Part shown: positions 1 to 11,827 of the stretch, one piece after another
How positions within the stretch are numbered: the first letter of the stretch is position 1
How the letters are laid out: each line of letters begins with the position of its first letter
NCBI GenBank assembly: GCA_017607445.1
Contig: JAEVHH010000006.1
Location: 3,038,001-3,102,000 of the forward strand
Source: Histoplasma ohiense
Lineage: Eukaryota > Ascomycota > Eurotiomycetes > Onygenales > Ajellomycetaceae
Direction: 5' to 3'
Length of the DNA stretch: 64,000 nt
Notes under the pieces: model-generated
The model's input: only the letters and a program-made list of their open reading frames with translations
The model's database searches: none
What the model was told of the DNA's origin: nothing
Made by a program: the position numbers and the translations under genes

Positions 1-354
1 CAAATAATTGACATCTGTGGTACGCAGGTGTACAAACTGAAACTCATATCACAATATAAAGAAATTCATTCTGTATTCCATGTTTCTCTTCTTGAACCAT
101 ATCACACATGCAACAGACAAATCCCATAAGCAGAACTGATAATTATAGATATACAAGAGAAATGAAAAGTTGAAGCTATATTAGACAAGTGTCAGTACTG
201 TGGTCAAACACAATATCTTGTCAAATGGAAAGATTGTACAGATGCAGATAATTCTTGAGAATCTGAGAAAAACTTGATGAACAGTCAGAAGTACTTGGAA
301 CAGTTTAATAAAATCTATCAGAAGTCAGTCAGTAAATGAAAATGAAGAAGATGA
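1..354 (+). pseudogene. Family A pol end: integrase C-terminus and chromodomain
   Basis: The frame shows the integrase C-terminal tail (QVYKLKLISQYKEIHSVFHV, then SLLEPYH) and then a chromodomain-like stretch (QTQYLVKWKDC). It ends at a cluster of stops whose first TGA is at 352-354. Chromodomains on Gypsy integrases are known to steer integration to particular chromatin marks. Stops within the frame are TGA where other copies have coding codons. It matches the 62280-62645 region of A1 almost base for base apart from transitions. The stop lies 19 bp from the stop of the convergent antisense gene. Confidence 0.85.
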
Positions 355-373
355 TAATAACTGCTGAATATAC

Positions 374-1524
374 TTATTCCACTCAGAGATTAAAAAACAG
401 ATCTGCCTCAGCTTGGCCAGTGTCATTTGAGAAATTGTCACCAAGACAAATCTGCTTATTATCCCAGATTTCCTCAACTGGCAAAGCACAATGTTTCAAC
501 AATGACTTGGAAGCTGTGATCAGTGATGTAATCACTGAGACCTCATCAATCATCATTTCAGCTGAAGCCTCAGAAGAACCATCTCATTGAATCTTCTGAA
601 TCTTCACAGCAAAGAATCTAACCACTGCAGTCACAGCACCCTGCAAAATATTAATATTCAAAGTATTCATATCAGTGACAATTAGATTCTCAGCAGTGTT
701 GATAACTGTCTGAGCCAATTCAACAGCATCCACTGACATCTAATAGAAAGTTAATATTATATACTGTAAAAACATCTGTTTTGAATAATAACTTATCAGA
801 ATGCAGATGTGCTTTGTCACTGAGCAGTGCTTGCATTTTTTGCATCAACTCTCAGCAGACTCACAATGATGATGGGGGGATGTTGTCAAATGTTGAATAC
901 AATGACAGCAATATGCTGCTGTGTTCCTTTCTAACACTTCAATGAGATCATCCACTTCCTCATCTTCGCCTACATTATCAGTCAACTCAAATAATGTACC
1001 AAGATCTTGGCCCAGCAAGAATGACATTGATGTAATAGCAGAATGCAAAAACACACTTTCTGAAATGCTGCTATGATTGAATGCCACACCCTGCTGTGAC
1101 AACAGATCATCAGAGTCCACATAGAATTCTAGAATCTCATCTGCATTCTTGTAGATCTGCATGTCAAGTACAAACCTTGCAACAGCAGTTTGATACATGG
1201 CAAATCTCTCATTCAGAACTTCATTGAAGAGCAGCATCTTGTGAAATTCATTGATCAAAGATTGACTGATTTTGTGAAAGTGCTCAGGCATCTATAACTC
1301 ATTAACACTCATAACAACTTCAGTTTAAGAAAACTTACAGCAGCACAACTTCTATTTGATATATAGCAGATGTGACAGTGTGTCTGTTCATTGTTCACAA
1401 AGCAAGGATATACTGAAGGGTTCTGCAACCTCTCCAGACAACCCAAGCAAATGCTCTCAATGACAGACAGCATATCACCCTCCATAGACTCCAAACCAGC
1501 AATGGAAACAGCTGGTTCTGACAT
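374..1524 (-). pseudogene. Antisense six-cysteine gene of family A (copy A0)
   Basis: Three coding blocks run opposite to pol. Exon 1 (1524-1339, 62 codons, starts MSEPAVS) contains the module C-x2-C-x11-C-x8-C-x2-C-x6-C. A 47-bp intron (1338-1292) has a GTAAGT donor and TAG acceptor. Exon 2 (from 1291) is in the same phase, starts MPEHFH and is rich in acidic residues (GEDEEVDD); its TGA at 845 is probably a mutated CGA, because beyond it the frame continues with CKKCKHC. A third block (739-374) starts MSVDAVELAQ and ends with TAA. The boundary between blocks 2 and 3 was not resolved. No named family recognised; zinc binding is inferred from the cysteines. It is related in layout to the antisense gene of family B. 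Confidence 0.7.
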
Positions 1525-2067
1525 TCTATCATAACTTTAATTAGTACCAAGGCCTTATTCAAAGGAGGAGGAAAAGCAAAAGCAACAAGAAAGAAAGACA
1601 GATGTTGAAGATTGAAACCAATATTGCAATGATGATCAAAGAAATTGCAACAACACAAAACTCAACCCAAAATGGAAAACACAACCATGCAATCAAAACT
1701 TCAAATTTTGCAATAAAAATCACATAGGAAGATACAGTGTACTTTGTTTGATAAATTGATGTATTCTTTTTAAATAAAAAATCATTGGTGGTGATGGTGG
1801 TGATGATTTTGTTAGAGTATGACTTTTTGGTGTAAAAGTCAAAGGAAAGGGATTCAGAAGTTGTGTCTAAATTGTGATTGAACTGCATTGACATCAGAGA
1901 TGGAAAAATGTTCTTCTGAAACAGCAATACTCTGAAATTAATCTCAACAATTAATCCAGCCTGATCCTGTGAACTCTATACAATATTAACCACACAGCAC
2001 ATGTTACGAACTTTGCATGTTGCAGTAAGAAGCTCTGGGGACCAGGCCTTTGAAGAAGGGAGATAAT
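1525..2067. other. Leader between antisense gene and 3' LTR (A0)
   Basis: No gene recognised. The stretch is A-rich on the plus strand and would be the promoter and 5' leader of the antisense gene. Positions 2052-2067 form the polypurine tract (AAGAAGGGAGATAA) that would prime plus-strand DNA just before the LTR. Open frames inside are low-complexity and are not conserved as protein in A2. Confidence 0.5.
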
Positions 2068-2338
2068 TGTAATAGATGCAATGGAGATATCTATATTAGA
2101 AAATAGCTATGTGGTGATAGAAGAACACAGAACACACCAGAATTAATGAAGAGGAACATAGTGCACAGTATCATAGACAGCTGTAGCGTGTGGTGGTCAT
2201 CTATATAATGCTCACTGATATCTGTAGATATTAGGAGATCAGTGATTAGCTTTGAATAATAGAGATTGCTACCTTCTTAACATCCTACATGCGTACTTCA
2301 CACTACTCCCATAATTATACCTACAACCACCTCTTACA
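2068..2338 (+). repeat. 3' LTR of A0 (family A, 271 bp)
   Basis: Begins TGTAATAG and ends CTCTTACA, so the ends are TGTAA and TTACA inverted repeats. It aligns over its full length with the LTRs at 4629-4899, 20242-20512 and 57486-57756, all exactly 271 bp. Confidence 0.93.
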
Positions 2339-3256
2339 CACAGTCTGTCTTCATTCATTGTATCAGATAGAGACAGTCAATTCATCAGTGCACTCTGAGC
2401 TCATATATGTCAATTATTAAGAATTGAATGAAAGTTATCAACAGCATATCACCCAAAGACTGATGGAGCTACTGAGAGAATGATACAAATGATAAAGAAC
2501 ATTCTTCATAAATTTTGCAATTACACACAAGACAACTGAAGCAATCTGCTGTCACACACTGAGATTGTGATTAACAGTTGAGATTTCACTACAACAGATG
2601 TAAGCTCATTCTTTCTTCTACACAGATACAACTTAGAGATTCTGAACTTCTCTGAGACTCTCTGAGAAACTGCATACATCCACAGCCTCATACAGACAGC
2701 AGAGAACATTGTGAGCAAGCTGAAGAAAGTTCACAAATAAGCAGAAGCTTCAATAATCAGTGCTCAGTAAAATTATAAGAATCAAATGAACATCAGAAGA
2801 AGTTCTGCAATCTGATATTATGTAAAAGACAAAGTCTGACTAGATCTCAAGAATATAAGAATAGATCATCTCTTGTGTATGCTAGATTATCACCACATCA
2901 AGTATACAGTGAAGGAAATGCTAGATATACATGATTATCAACTCAACATCTCATCTGATATTCATGATGTCTTTCATACAAATCTGCTCTGATCCACAGC
3001 TGAGGATTCATTCCTCTCTCAGAGAATCTTCAATTGACAGCCACCTGCCATTATAGAAGAAGATAATGAACTCAAGTGGGAAATCAAAGCAATCCTTGAC
3101 AATAGAATCAATCATCACCACTGTGAATACCTTGTCAAATGAGTAGAATACAATCATCCAATCTGGGAATCTGTGTCTGCCTTGAAGGACACTGCTGCCC
3201 TCGACATCTACAAGTTCTCACTCATCTCAGTAGAGGGGGATAAAGTAACAGGTTAG
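2339..3256 (+). pseudogene. Family C integrase and chromodomain remnant
   Basis: Starts in the integrase catalytic core at the 'FIVSDRDSQF' motif, followed by the TDGATER segment, the C-terminal GPY/F-like region and a chromodomain ending CEYLVK then IWESVSALKDTAALDIYK. The frame reaches the TAG at 3254-3256, which lies inside the 3' LTR: pol and LTR overlap by 13 bp. The same overlap exists in C1. TGA stops interrupt the frame where C1 has Trp or Arg codons. Non-functional. Confidence 0.82.
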
Positions 3257-3756
3257 CATCTGTTAGCAATTAACTTACACAATCAACTTCTGTCATTGCA
3301 ATTATATGTAACTCTCAATGTTCTTCCACTTCATGCTCTGCACTTGTGTAGTCTCTAACAATTCTTCTGTGTAGCTCTTAATGTTCTTCTGCTCTGTGCT
3401 CTGCATTTGTATAGTTTCTAACAATTCTTCTGTATAGCTCTCAATGATTCTCTCACTCCATGCTCTGCACTTGTATAGTTTCTAACAATTCTTCTGCATA
3501 GCTCTCAATGATTCTTCTGCTACACACTCTGTGCTTGTGTAGTTTCTAACAATTCTTCTGTGTAGCTCTTAACATTCTTCCACTTCACACTTCACTGTGG
3601 AGTGGCTTCTGATATTCTTCCACTCTGAATTTCCCTCTATAAGAACCCTCTTCATATGACCTTTTCTTCTGATTTCTTTTCTCTTTCTTTTCTTAATCAA
3701 TTTGTAATCTGTAATTAGAATAGTACCAAATCGTTAATCGAAGTATGTCTGTTACA
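3244..3756 (+). repeat. 3' LTR of C3 (family C, 513 bp) with internal 64-bp repeats
   Basis: Preceded by a polypurine tract (AGAGGGGGATAA, 3232-3243). The middle (about 3310-3600) is a tandem array of a roughly 64-bp CT-rich unit. Length differs from the C2 LTR (535 bp) by 22 bp, which is a single deletion near 3290. Contains TATAAG upstream of the self-primer sequence AATCAATTTGTAA and ends GTTACA. Confidence 0.88.
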
Positions 3757-4628
3757 ATTTCAAAGATTCTTTTAAATTCTTAATTTCTAATTTATTGATG
3801 AGAATGTTAACTAGTCAATCAGCATCTACTGAATCTTCTGCTATAATATGAAGATTGTTTATGTAGATCATCATATAAAGATGATTGTGTGATATGTGAT
3901 GCTATAGAGCAGAGTTGTACAGACTAGATTTGAAATCATTCTCATAAAGTAATGCTGTAAGAAAATTGTATCAAATCTTAGCAGCAGAGTTCAATCTGTA
4001 CAGAAAGCCTCTGACAGTGCAAATCATTGTGTGTGAAGTCTTCATCTCAAATCTGATAGATTGCTGCATATAAATTGTTTTATCAAGTTGACTGTGTAGA
4101 TAGATCATTACTATATCAATCTGATGCAAGATTCAATCTCACTTCACTGCTATTGCAAACATCATACAATTAGTAGTGTCATTAACAACAGATGTATATA
4201 TTTCTTCACATATGCTTTTCTTTAATCAATTACTGCACACTACTCATTGAGATTTTTGTAATATTTCATCAGAATCCATGTTGGGATTCTGAAGATAATC
4301 TTTTTCAACATAAATTCAGCAGCTGAGAGCCACTGACTCATCAGAAGAAATGTTAGAATATGAAATCATTGTTCAGATATTTCTTCATTTCAAATCTGCA
4401 ATCTCATATTTGATCAATTTCTGTCAATATTTGTCAACTCTCTCAGGTCTACTAACAGCATTCTTATATTCTTTCAGAATGAAATCAGTGAGAGGAGAAG
4501 AAATGTAGATGATAAACACTTTTGCTGATCTTATTCAATCAATGTCAGCTAATTCAGAAATGATAGTATTATCAATGAGATAAGTCACTGAACTTGCAGC
4601 TTCAGATATCATCTGATTAGTGTCATTC
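3757..4628 (-). pseudogene. Ty1/copia reverse transcriptase remnant (element D, part 1)
   Basis: On the minus strand the frame shows copia-type reverse transcriptase: MMFAIAV, HQIDIVMIYLHSQLDKTIYM, then the usual 'P-x-GF' region, LYRLNSAAK in the place of LYGLKQAP, and YMMIYINNLHI, where the YVDD catalytic pair is mutated to NN. Several TGA and TAG stops occur. The fragment ends exactly at the 5' LTR-proximal target duplication of A2 (CATTC, 4624-4628) and resumes at 20513, where integrase lies in the expected orientation. It was inactive long before the later insertions. Confidence 0.85.
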
Positions 4629-4899
4629 TGTAAGAGATGGTTGTAGGTATAATTATGAAGGTAGTGTGAAGTACGCACATAGAATGTTAAAAAGATAGCA
4701 ATCTCTATTATTCAAAGCTAATCACTGATCTTCTAATATCTACAGATATCAGTGAGCATTATATAGACAATCACTATACTCTATGACTGTCTATGATGCT
4801 ATATGCTATGTCTCTTCTCATTAATTCTGGTGTGTTCTGTGTTCTTCTATTATCATATAGCTATTTTCTAATATAGATATCTCTGTTGCATCTATTACA
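4629..4899 (-). repeat. 3' LTR of A2 (271 bp)
   Basis: Reverse-strand LTR of family A starting TGTAAGAG and ending CTATTACA on the plus strand. Only one CG is left (in GTACGCAC). Confidence 0.93.
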
Positions 4900-5442
4900 A
4901 TTATCTCTCTTCTTCAAAGATCTGATCTTCAGAGCTTCTTACTGCAATGTGTGAAGTTTGTAACATGTGCTGTGTGATTAATATTGTATAAAGTTCACAG
5001 AATTGAGCTGAATTAATTGTTGAGATTAATTCTGAAGTATTGCTGTTTTGAGAGAATGTTTTTTCATCTCTGATGTTATTGCAGTTCAATCATGATTTAG
5101 ACACAACTTCTGAACCTCTTTTCTTTGACTTCTACATCAAAAATCACACTCCATTGAAAATCATCACCAACATCACCACTAACAATTTTTTATTAAAAAA
5201 GAATATATCAATTTATCAAACAAAGTACACTGTATCTTTCTATATGATTTTTATTGTGAAATTTGAAGTTTTGATTGCATGATTGCATTTTCCATTTTGG
5301 ATTGAGTTTTGTGTTGTTGCAATTTCTTTGATCAATATTGTAATATTGATTTCAATCTTCAACATCTGTTTTTCTTTCTTGTTGCTTTTGCTTCTCCTCC
5401 TTCTTTGTACAAGGTCTTGGTACTAATTAAAGTTATGATAGA
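4900..5442. other. A2 leader of the antisense gene
   Basis: Same leader as 1525-2067 seen from the other strand. No gene seen; open frames are shadows without conserved protein. Confidence 0.5.
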
Positions 5443-5868
5443 ATGTCAGAACCAGCTGTTTCTGTTGCTGATTTGGAGTCTATGAAGAATGATATGCTGT
5501 CTGTCATTGAGAGCATTTGCTTGGGTTGTCTGAAGAGATTGCAGAATTCTTTAGTATATTCTTACTTTGTGAACAATAAACAGACACACTGTTATATCTG
5601 TCATATATCAAATAGAAGTTGTGCTGCTGTAAGTTTTCTTAAACTGAGATTGTTATAAATACTAACAGATTATAGATGTCTGAGTGCTTTCACAAAACTG
5701 ATCAATCTTTGATCAATGAATTTCATGAGATGCTGCTCTCTGATGAAGTTCTAGATGAGAGATTTGTCATATATCAAACTGCTGTTGTGAGGTTTGTACT
5801 TGATGTGCAGGTCTACAAGAACACAGATGAGATTCTAGAATTCTATATGAACTCTGATGATCTGTTAT
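5443..5868 (+). pseudogene. Antisense six-cysteine gene of family A (copy A2, truncated)
   Basis: Exon 1 is 5443-5628 (62 codons). The third cysteine is replaced by Tyr and the CHIC motif reads CYIC. The intron 5629-5675 is again 47 bp and keeps GTAAGT, an intact CTAAC branch site and TAG. Exon 2 starts at 5676 (MSECFHKTDQ) and is cut at 5868 by the LTR of B1. This copy best shows the splice signals, because in A0 and A1 the branch site has lost its C at a CpG. The rest of the gene is lost from A2. Confidence 0.8.
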
Positions 5869-6131
5869 TATAAGATGTAGTGACAGTGTGAAGAGTAACA
5901 GTAGAAGATAGTTTATAGTGTAGTGGAGATAATAGTAATATATTGTAAAGTGTAGTATAGTAGTGTAATATAGTGTAGCTAATCACTAAGAAAGAAAAGA
6001 AAGAGAAAGAAGATGTGTGAAATACATACATCAATATATATATACATATAGAAATAGCAGTAGTGAGAGTATAATGGAAAGAGATAAGAATAAGCAAAGA
6101 TAATAAGGAAATAATAAACAAGTGCATTACA
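5869..6131 (-). repeat. 3' LTR of B1 (263 bp)
   Basis: Family B LTR, first bases TATAAGATGTAG (TGTGAG with two G-to-A changes), ending GCATTACA. The polypurine tract follows inward (reverse strand AAAAAAGAGAGGCAAT). Confidence 0.88.
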
Positions 6132-6493
6132 ATTGCCTCTCTTTTTTATAAGAGCTGCTCTCAGTGATTGTATAGATTGCTTGCTAGTAGATAATTGCAT
6201 TTCCATATTGTAAGTTTCATTTATTGATAGCAGTATATCGATTGCGTCCTCTAGATAGCTTGTATACACATTGTTATCAATTTTCTAATGAGATGGAATT
6301 GATGGATTCTTTGATTGCTAGAGGTTGTATGCAGAGAAGCAAAAAGAATTTCTTTTCTCTTGAAAATTTCTCTTCTTTTTTAACTTGATCATTATCAAAG
6401 CTCCTTGCCTTTCTGCTGTGATTTTTTGTCTTCAATAAAAAATTTTTTTAAATTTTCATCAGTTCTCTCTCTCTCTCCCCTCTTTTTTTCAAA
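6132..6493. other. B1 leader between LTR and antisense gene
   Basis: No gene seen. Conserved with 11468-11827, 33102-33451 and 50054-50415. Probably the promoter and 5' leader of the antisense gene. A few CG pairs survive at 6238-6246, close to the LTR. Confidence 0.45.
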
Positions 6494-7660
6494 ATGGGCT
6501 CTCTCAGATATTCTGATTTTAAGTAAGTTGTTTTCTCACTGATGCTTATCACATATTATTGCTGGTGTTCCTTGTCAGTGGCATTATTAGTGTGGTCATG
6601 TGTGCCACTAGCTCATTTCTGTATAGCGCCATTCACTGTTCACTTGTTATATTGCTCTAGATTTAGCCCTAATCACATGATGCACAACAGTCAGATTTCA
6701 TGTGAATATTGTGTTTCTAGACTTGAAGACATCAATTTTTGATGTGCATTGAAGTCAAATGCTCAAAAGTATTGTGAGATTTGTGTCTCTGCAGAGAAAT
6801 TCTGCAAATTCATGAGTCATTCTCTTTAATTCTTATTTTCTTTTTCTTTTTCTTCAAATTTGCTTTTGAATAGATAGTAGTGCTCTTAGCAATGTTGATA
6901 TACTGATAATGATACTAGATGCATGATACATCTCTTCTGAGGTGCATCATGTGTGGGTGAGCATTTATCTTCATGGGGGTGGCAGTCAGAGAGAACATGA
7001 CCAGCCACAAAAGTTGTCCTCATCATTTAGTTAAACAATTGAACACATCTCATCTGATAATACTGTCTGCTCAGAGCAGAGCAGAGATGAATGCTCTATA
7101 ATCTCAGTGCTGAGCAGTGGCTGAGTCTGCAGAGATGCAGATTTTGAAGACTGTGGTTGTATCTGATTCTTTCAGAGCAGAGATGTTAGAGGAAGAGAAG
7201 GATGTGAAGAAGAGGATTTTGAGAGTGATGAGCTCTGAGAGCTCTGTAGTGAAGAAGTTGACTGAGGAGGAGTTGACTGAAGAGGGGTTGAAGAAGTTGA
7301 CTGAAGAGTCAACAGAGAAGATTGTGAAGGCTTCAGCAGTGAAGACAGCAGAATATGAGAAGTATGAGTCTCATGATATGAAGATGTGAAAGGAGATCAT
7401 GAAGGAAGAGGCCTTTCTTCAGTGAGTGTGTTGGTGAATGAAGGAGTTGATGAAGAAGAGTAGAGAGAAGAAAGTAAATGTTCTGTGAAAGAGGCATTTG
7501 CCAGTGTCTTTGCATCTGAAATGAGGCCTGATGCTTAATGAGTACCGGAGGCAGTATAAGAAGGGGGTGGCAGAGGAGAAGTGAGAGATGAAAGAGATTG
7601 AGATGAGAGTGAATGAACTGAGAGCCTTTAGACTTTTCTTAGAATCTGTTTCCTTTGTTT
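6494..7660 (+). pseudogene. Antisense six-cysteine gene of family B (copy B1)
   Basis: Exon 1 is 6494-6522 (MGSL..., phase 2) with donor GTAAGT. Exon 2 (6667-6811) carries the cysteine module and ends two codons after the sixth Cys; its donor is mutated to ATGAGT, where B4 has GTGAGT. A 62-bp intron follows (6812-6873). Downstream blocks include 7117-7389, a Glu/Lys-rich chain with repeated LTEE units, and a final block near 7588 (MKEIEMRVNELRAF). TGA stops and frame breaks prevent a full model. Function unknown; see the B4 copy for the cleanest exon-intron fit. Confidence 0.6.
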
Positions 7661-7869
7661 TTTTCCTTGCTTGTATTTTATATTATTTTTTTTTTTTTTT
7701 TGTATTTATTATACCCAAATTGAATTTTTTTCTTTTTCTCTTTTCTCTGATAAAATTCTTAAAAAAAAATGCATTTGATTGAAGTTTGGGTGAAATTTGC
7801 ACTTCTAGTGTTTTTAGATTTGATGTTTGTGCTTTTGATATTTGAAAGTATGTTGATTTTGTATTTGTT

Positions 7870-10800
7870 GTTCATTTTCTTGTTTGAGGAAGATTTTGAA
7901 TGTCTGAGTGTTCAATATGTTTTCTTTCAGTTTCCATGTATCACCACTAGAACTTCAATCTGTTCATCTTACAAGATATTCTGAAGATTTGTTTTTTTGT
8001 TGTTGTTTTTCAAGAATTTCTTCAACTTGATATTCTTCTTCACTGTTGATAAGTTTCAGTTCTGGTTCTGATAGAGCTCCATTTCTGCAGTTGTATGGCT
8101 TCAATAAAGATACATGAAATACAGAATGAATGCTTTTATATAAAGATAGCAGTTCTAGTTTGTATACTTGTTTTCTGATGATATTCAGAATCTTGAAGAG
8201 TTCAACATATTTATGATCAAGTTTGTGAACTGAGTGCAGCAATTGGAGATTTTTTGCATTGAGCATGATATAGTCATCTATTTTAAATTGTTGAAGTTTA
8301 TGTTTTGTATCATAATAGATTTTCTGTGCTTGTCACATCTTTTGTAGATTCTTGATGAGCTTATGATGTGTTTCCTCAATATGTTTTGCACAGCTAGCAG
8401 CATATATGGCAACTGATTGTGATGATTTGCTGATATTAATTTTCAAATCAGATTGATATCCCATTAAGACTTCTGTGGGTGTCATTTCAGTAGAGATATG
8501 TTGAGAGATATTGTAAACAAACTGTGCTAGCAGTAGTCAGTGTGCTCAGTCATCTTGATGATAGTTGATAAAGCATTGAAGATAATATTCCAAGATTTGA
8601 TTTTGTTGTTTCATTTGCTCATCTATTTGAGAGTGAAAGGCTGTTGAAAGTTTCCAGTGTGTGTCTAGCATATAACAAAAGATAGATCAATAATGGCTTG
8701 TAAACAGTGACTCTCAATCAGATATATGGTTTTTGAGTACTCTGTAAATTGTATAGAATTTGATATAAACAATTTCCACTAGTTCATCAGCTGTAATGTT
8801 TTTGATGCAAGGAATATAGATTGTAAACTTGATATATATATCCACAATCACTAAAATTGCATTGTAGATTTGATGAAGAAATGTAGAGACTGATAAATCT
8901 GTAATAAAATCTATAGTAATAAACTCAAAAGAATTTGATGATAAGAGAATTGTATTCAATTCTTCATATTGTCTGTGTTGTTTTGACTTTACTCTTTGAC
9001 AAGTATCATAAGTGAATATATAATCTTTGACATCTCTGACTAGTCTATATCAATAGTATTTGTTCTGAATGCTGTCTATAAACTTTTTTATATCAAAGTG
9101 ACCCCTCTGCAGATCATCATGATTTGCACTGATAATTTCATCAATGAGTGTCTTTTGTTGAGAGACATACACACAATCATCAGCACACAATATATCATTC
9201 TCAGAAATTGTTTATAGCATATTTTCAGCAACAGTTATATTCTTCTCTTTTATCTTCTCTCTTTGCTCAGCAACAAAAAAATCAATCTTCTGTGCTTTAC
9301 TCAGAAATGAGATGAAGAATTCAGACATTTCTGTATATACTAAGTCCTCAAGAATAATCTTATTGACTGCAATCTGGGGCATATATTGCTCAACATGTAA
9401 TGAAGGGGAAGAGTTTACACAAGAGATAGAAGACATTGATGTATGAAGTGCTTTTCACTCATTAAAAGAAGTATTTTGCTCATTAGAGATCTATACACAG
9501 ACTACATCAGAAAAAATATTATTTTGAAAAGAAGTATCAGCTTCTCAGCCTAGTTTAACTTCATATTTCAGCTTCTGTTGCAGAGTAGATAATATAGTTT
9601 GATCATTATAGATCTCACTGTAGTCTGTACAATGACTGAGCTCATCAGCTGAATTCTTTGATTCAGAGTGATGCAGTAATACAAAATCATAAGCAGATAA
9701 AGCTTCCACTTATCTGATCTGATATCTGTTCAGTTTCTTAGTCATCATAAAGTACTGCAGATTGACATGATCAGATCAGACTTGAATTGAATACTGATTT
9801 TTCTTCAGATAGTATCTTCAATTTTTAAATGCTGCTACAATAATCAAGAGTTCTTTATCATGAGTATCATAACACATTTCTGCATCAATCAACTTTCTTG
9901 ATCAAAAGGCAACTGAATGTCAGTGCTCATCATTCTGTAACTGTGACAGAATAGCAGCAATTGCAAAAGTGAATGCATCAGATTTGATCTGAATACACTG
10001 AGCTGAGTCAAAATGAGCTAATAGAGAAGCATGTATAAAGTGTGATTTGAGCTCATTGAAAGCACTTTGAGCATCTTCTGTTCATATAAAAGTGGCTTTT
10101 CTTTCCCTCTTCTTGCTTCCTTTTGTAAGTTTGAATAATGGGGCTGCAATAGAGGAGAAAGACTTAATAAATTGCTGATAGAAATTAGCAAAGCTCAAGA
10201 AGAATTGAATCTCTTTAATTGATTTAGATGTAGATTATTTCATAATAGTGAAGACTCTGTCTGACTCCATCTCAACATCATTTATATCTATAACAAACCT
10301 CAGAAATGAGATTTTATCCACTTCAAATTCACACTTAGAGAGTTTTGCAAATAGATTCACACACTCAAAACATTCTAGCATCTTAGTAACATGTACTTTA
10401 TGTTTCTGCTTTGAATTGAAGAATATGAGAATGTCATTCAAATAGACAATGCAACATATATTCAACAAATCAGACAAGACATTGTTAATGTATGCTTGGA
10501 ATGTTGCTGAAGCATTAGCTAGTTCAAATGGCATAACTATATATTCAAAATGTTCATATCTTGTTCTAAAGGCTGTCTTTCAATGATCTTTTGCTGCTAT
10601 AAGTATGCAGTGATAGACATCTTGAAGATTCAGCTTAGTGAATATCTTAGCTTTTGAAAATCTATCAAGTAATTCACTTATTAGAGATAGAGAGTATTGA
10701 TTCTTGATGATGATTTGATTTAATTCTTGATAGTCTATACAAAGATGAAGTTCATCATTTTTTTTGAGAACAAAGAGAATCAGTGCATCAGCTGAGCTAC

Positions 10801-11199
10801 TGAATGATTGTATTCATTCTTTATCTAATGCATTTTTTAAATATTCTCTTAGAGTGGCTAACTCAGTTTCAGAGAGATTGTATATCAGTATAAATGAAGA
10901 TTGTGTATCAGATTTAAGATCTATATAATGTTCTGTCTCTTCTGATCTTTTTGTGCTTATAGCAGCTTCTTCTGAGAAGATATGTGCATATGGCATGACA
11001 TAATTAGATAGACTGATCAGCAAGTCTGAATATACAACTGAGAATACATATGAAGCATGTTTTGAGTCTTTTGAATGTTCTGTAGATAATACTACAAGTA
11101 TTTCTACTCTAGCTTCTGTGAGAACTTCAGCTAGAACATCTTGTTCAGAAATAATTTGAGACTATTGTTCATCTTCAGAGCTTCTAAAGAAGAATTGTT
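7870..11199 (-). pseudogene. Family B pol (copy B1), N-terminal part beyond B2
   Basis: Read on the minus strand: start of RT (LREYLKNALDKE, 10814-11023), RT palm with YLNDILIF at about 10440 (normal YLDD), RNase H, integrase zinc region and core (8714-8959 FEFITIDFITDL), C-terminal SIHSVFHVSLLKPY and chromodomain (EEEYQVEEILEK, EYLVR). Many TGA stops. Continues at 18629 after B2. The end shown is approximate. Confidence 0.85.
11195..11199. repeat. Target duplication TTGTT of B2 (left)
   Basis: TTGTT before the LTR is repeated at 18624-18628 after the other LTR. Removing B2 plus one copy restores B1 sequence identical in order to B2's own pol at 16560-16580. Confidence 0.93.
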
Positions 11200-11467
11200 T
11201 GTGAGATGTAGTGACAGTGTGAAGAGTAACAGTAGAAGATAGTTTATAGTGTAGCGGAGATAATAGTAATATATTGTAGAGTGTAATATAGTAGTGTAAT
11301 GTAGCGTAGTGTAGCTAATCACTAAGGAAGAAAAGAAAGAGAAAGAAGATGTGCGAAATACATACATCGATATATATATACATATAGAAATAGTGGTAGC
11401 GAGAGTATAATGGAAAGAGGTAAGAATAAGTGAAGATAATAAGAAAATAATAAATGAGTGTATTACA
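11200..11467 (-). repeat. 3' LTR of B2 (268 bp)
   Basis: TGTGAGATGTAG to GTATTACA on the plus strand. Retains CG in GTAGCGGAG, GTGCGAAAT, CATCGATA and GTAGCGAGAG. The reverse-strand polypurine tract lies at about 11468-11485. Confidence 0.94.
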
Positions 11468-11827
11468 ATTGCCTCTCTTTTTTATAAGAGCTGCTCTCAG
11501 TGATTGTATAGATTGCTTGCTAGTAGATAATTGCATTCCTGTATTGTAAGTTTCATTTGTTGATAGCAGTATATCAATCACATCCTCTAGATAGCTTGTA
11601 TACATGTTGTTATCAATTTTCTAATGAGGTGGAATTGATGGATTCTTTGATTGTCAGGGGTTGTGTGCAGAGAAGTAAAAAGAATTTCTTTCTTCTTGAA
11701 GATTTCTCTTCTCTTTTAACTTGATCATCATCAAAGCTTCTTGCTCTTCTGCTATGATTTCTTGTTTCCTCAAAAAATTTTTAAATTTTTATATCATCAT
11801 TCTCTCTTCTCTCTTTTTTATATTGAA

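Larger units (their letters stand above)
1..2338 (+). mobile_element. Ty3/Gypsy family A, copy A0 (3' part only)
   Basis: The window opens inside an LTR retrotransposon. In order it shows the end of pol (integrase C-terminus and chromodomain), an antisense accessory gene, a purine-rich tract and a 271-bp 3' LTR. The same order is seen at 62000-64000 in copy A1, and the antisense gene spans exactly the same length in both copies. The 3' LTR is followed directly by family C integrase sequence, so A0 sits in an older family C element. Its 5' part lies outside the window, so its target duplication cannot be checked. Confidence 0.9.
2339..3756 (+). mobile_element. Ty3/Gypsy family C, copy C3 (3' part)
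   Basis: Integrase core, chromodomain and a 513-bp 3' LTR of family C. It is cut at 2339 by A0. It corresponds to the pol end and left LTR of C1 (44680 down to 43278, opposite strand). Confidence 0.88.

Noticed and set aside
1395..1927. Open frames of 87 and 122 codons on the minus strand in the A0 leader
   Set aside because: Low-complexity composition, not conserved as protein in A2 or A1; the second lies in untranslated leader and the first overlaps the true exon in another frame.
1..2338. A0 and A1 being two ends of one tandem unit
   Set aside because: A0 is followed by family C at a later integrase position than the point where A1 enters C2, and no common target duplication is seen, so they are separate insertions.
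7588..7984. Hydrophobic open frames as membrane proteins of family B
   Set aside because: T-rich tract after the antisense gene; the equivalents at 12949 and 34785 are shifted and interrupted, and the other strand encodes the chromodomain tail.
10248..10445. Open frame of 65 codons opposite RT, repeated at 15626 and 37273
   Set aside because: Exact complement of the conserved RT segment; conservation is that of RT on the other strand. No splice or start conservation of its own.
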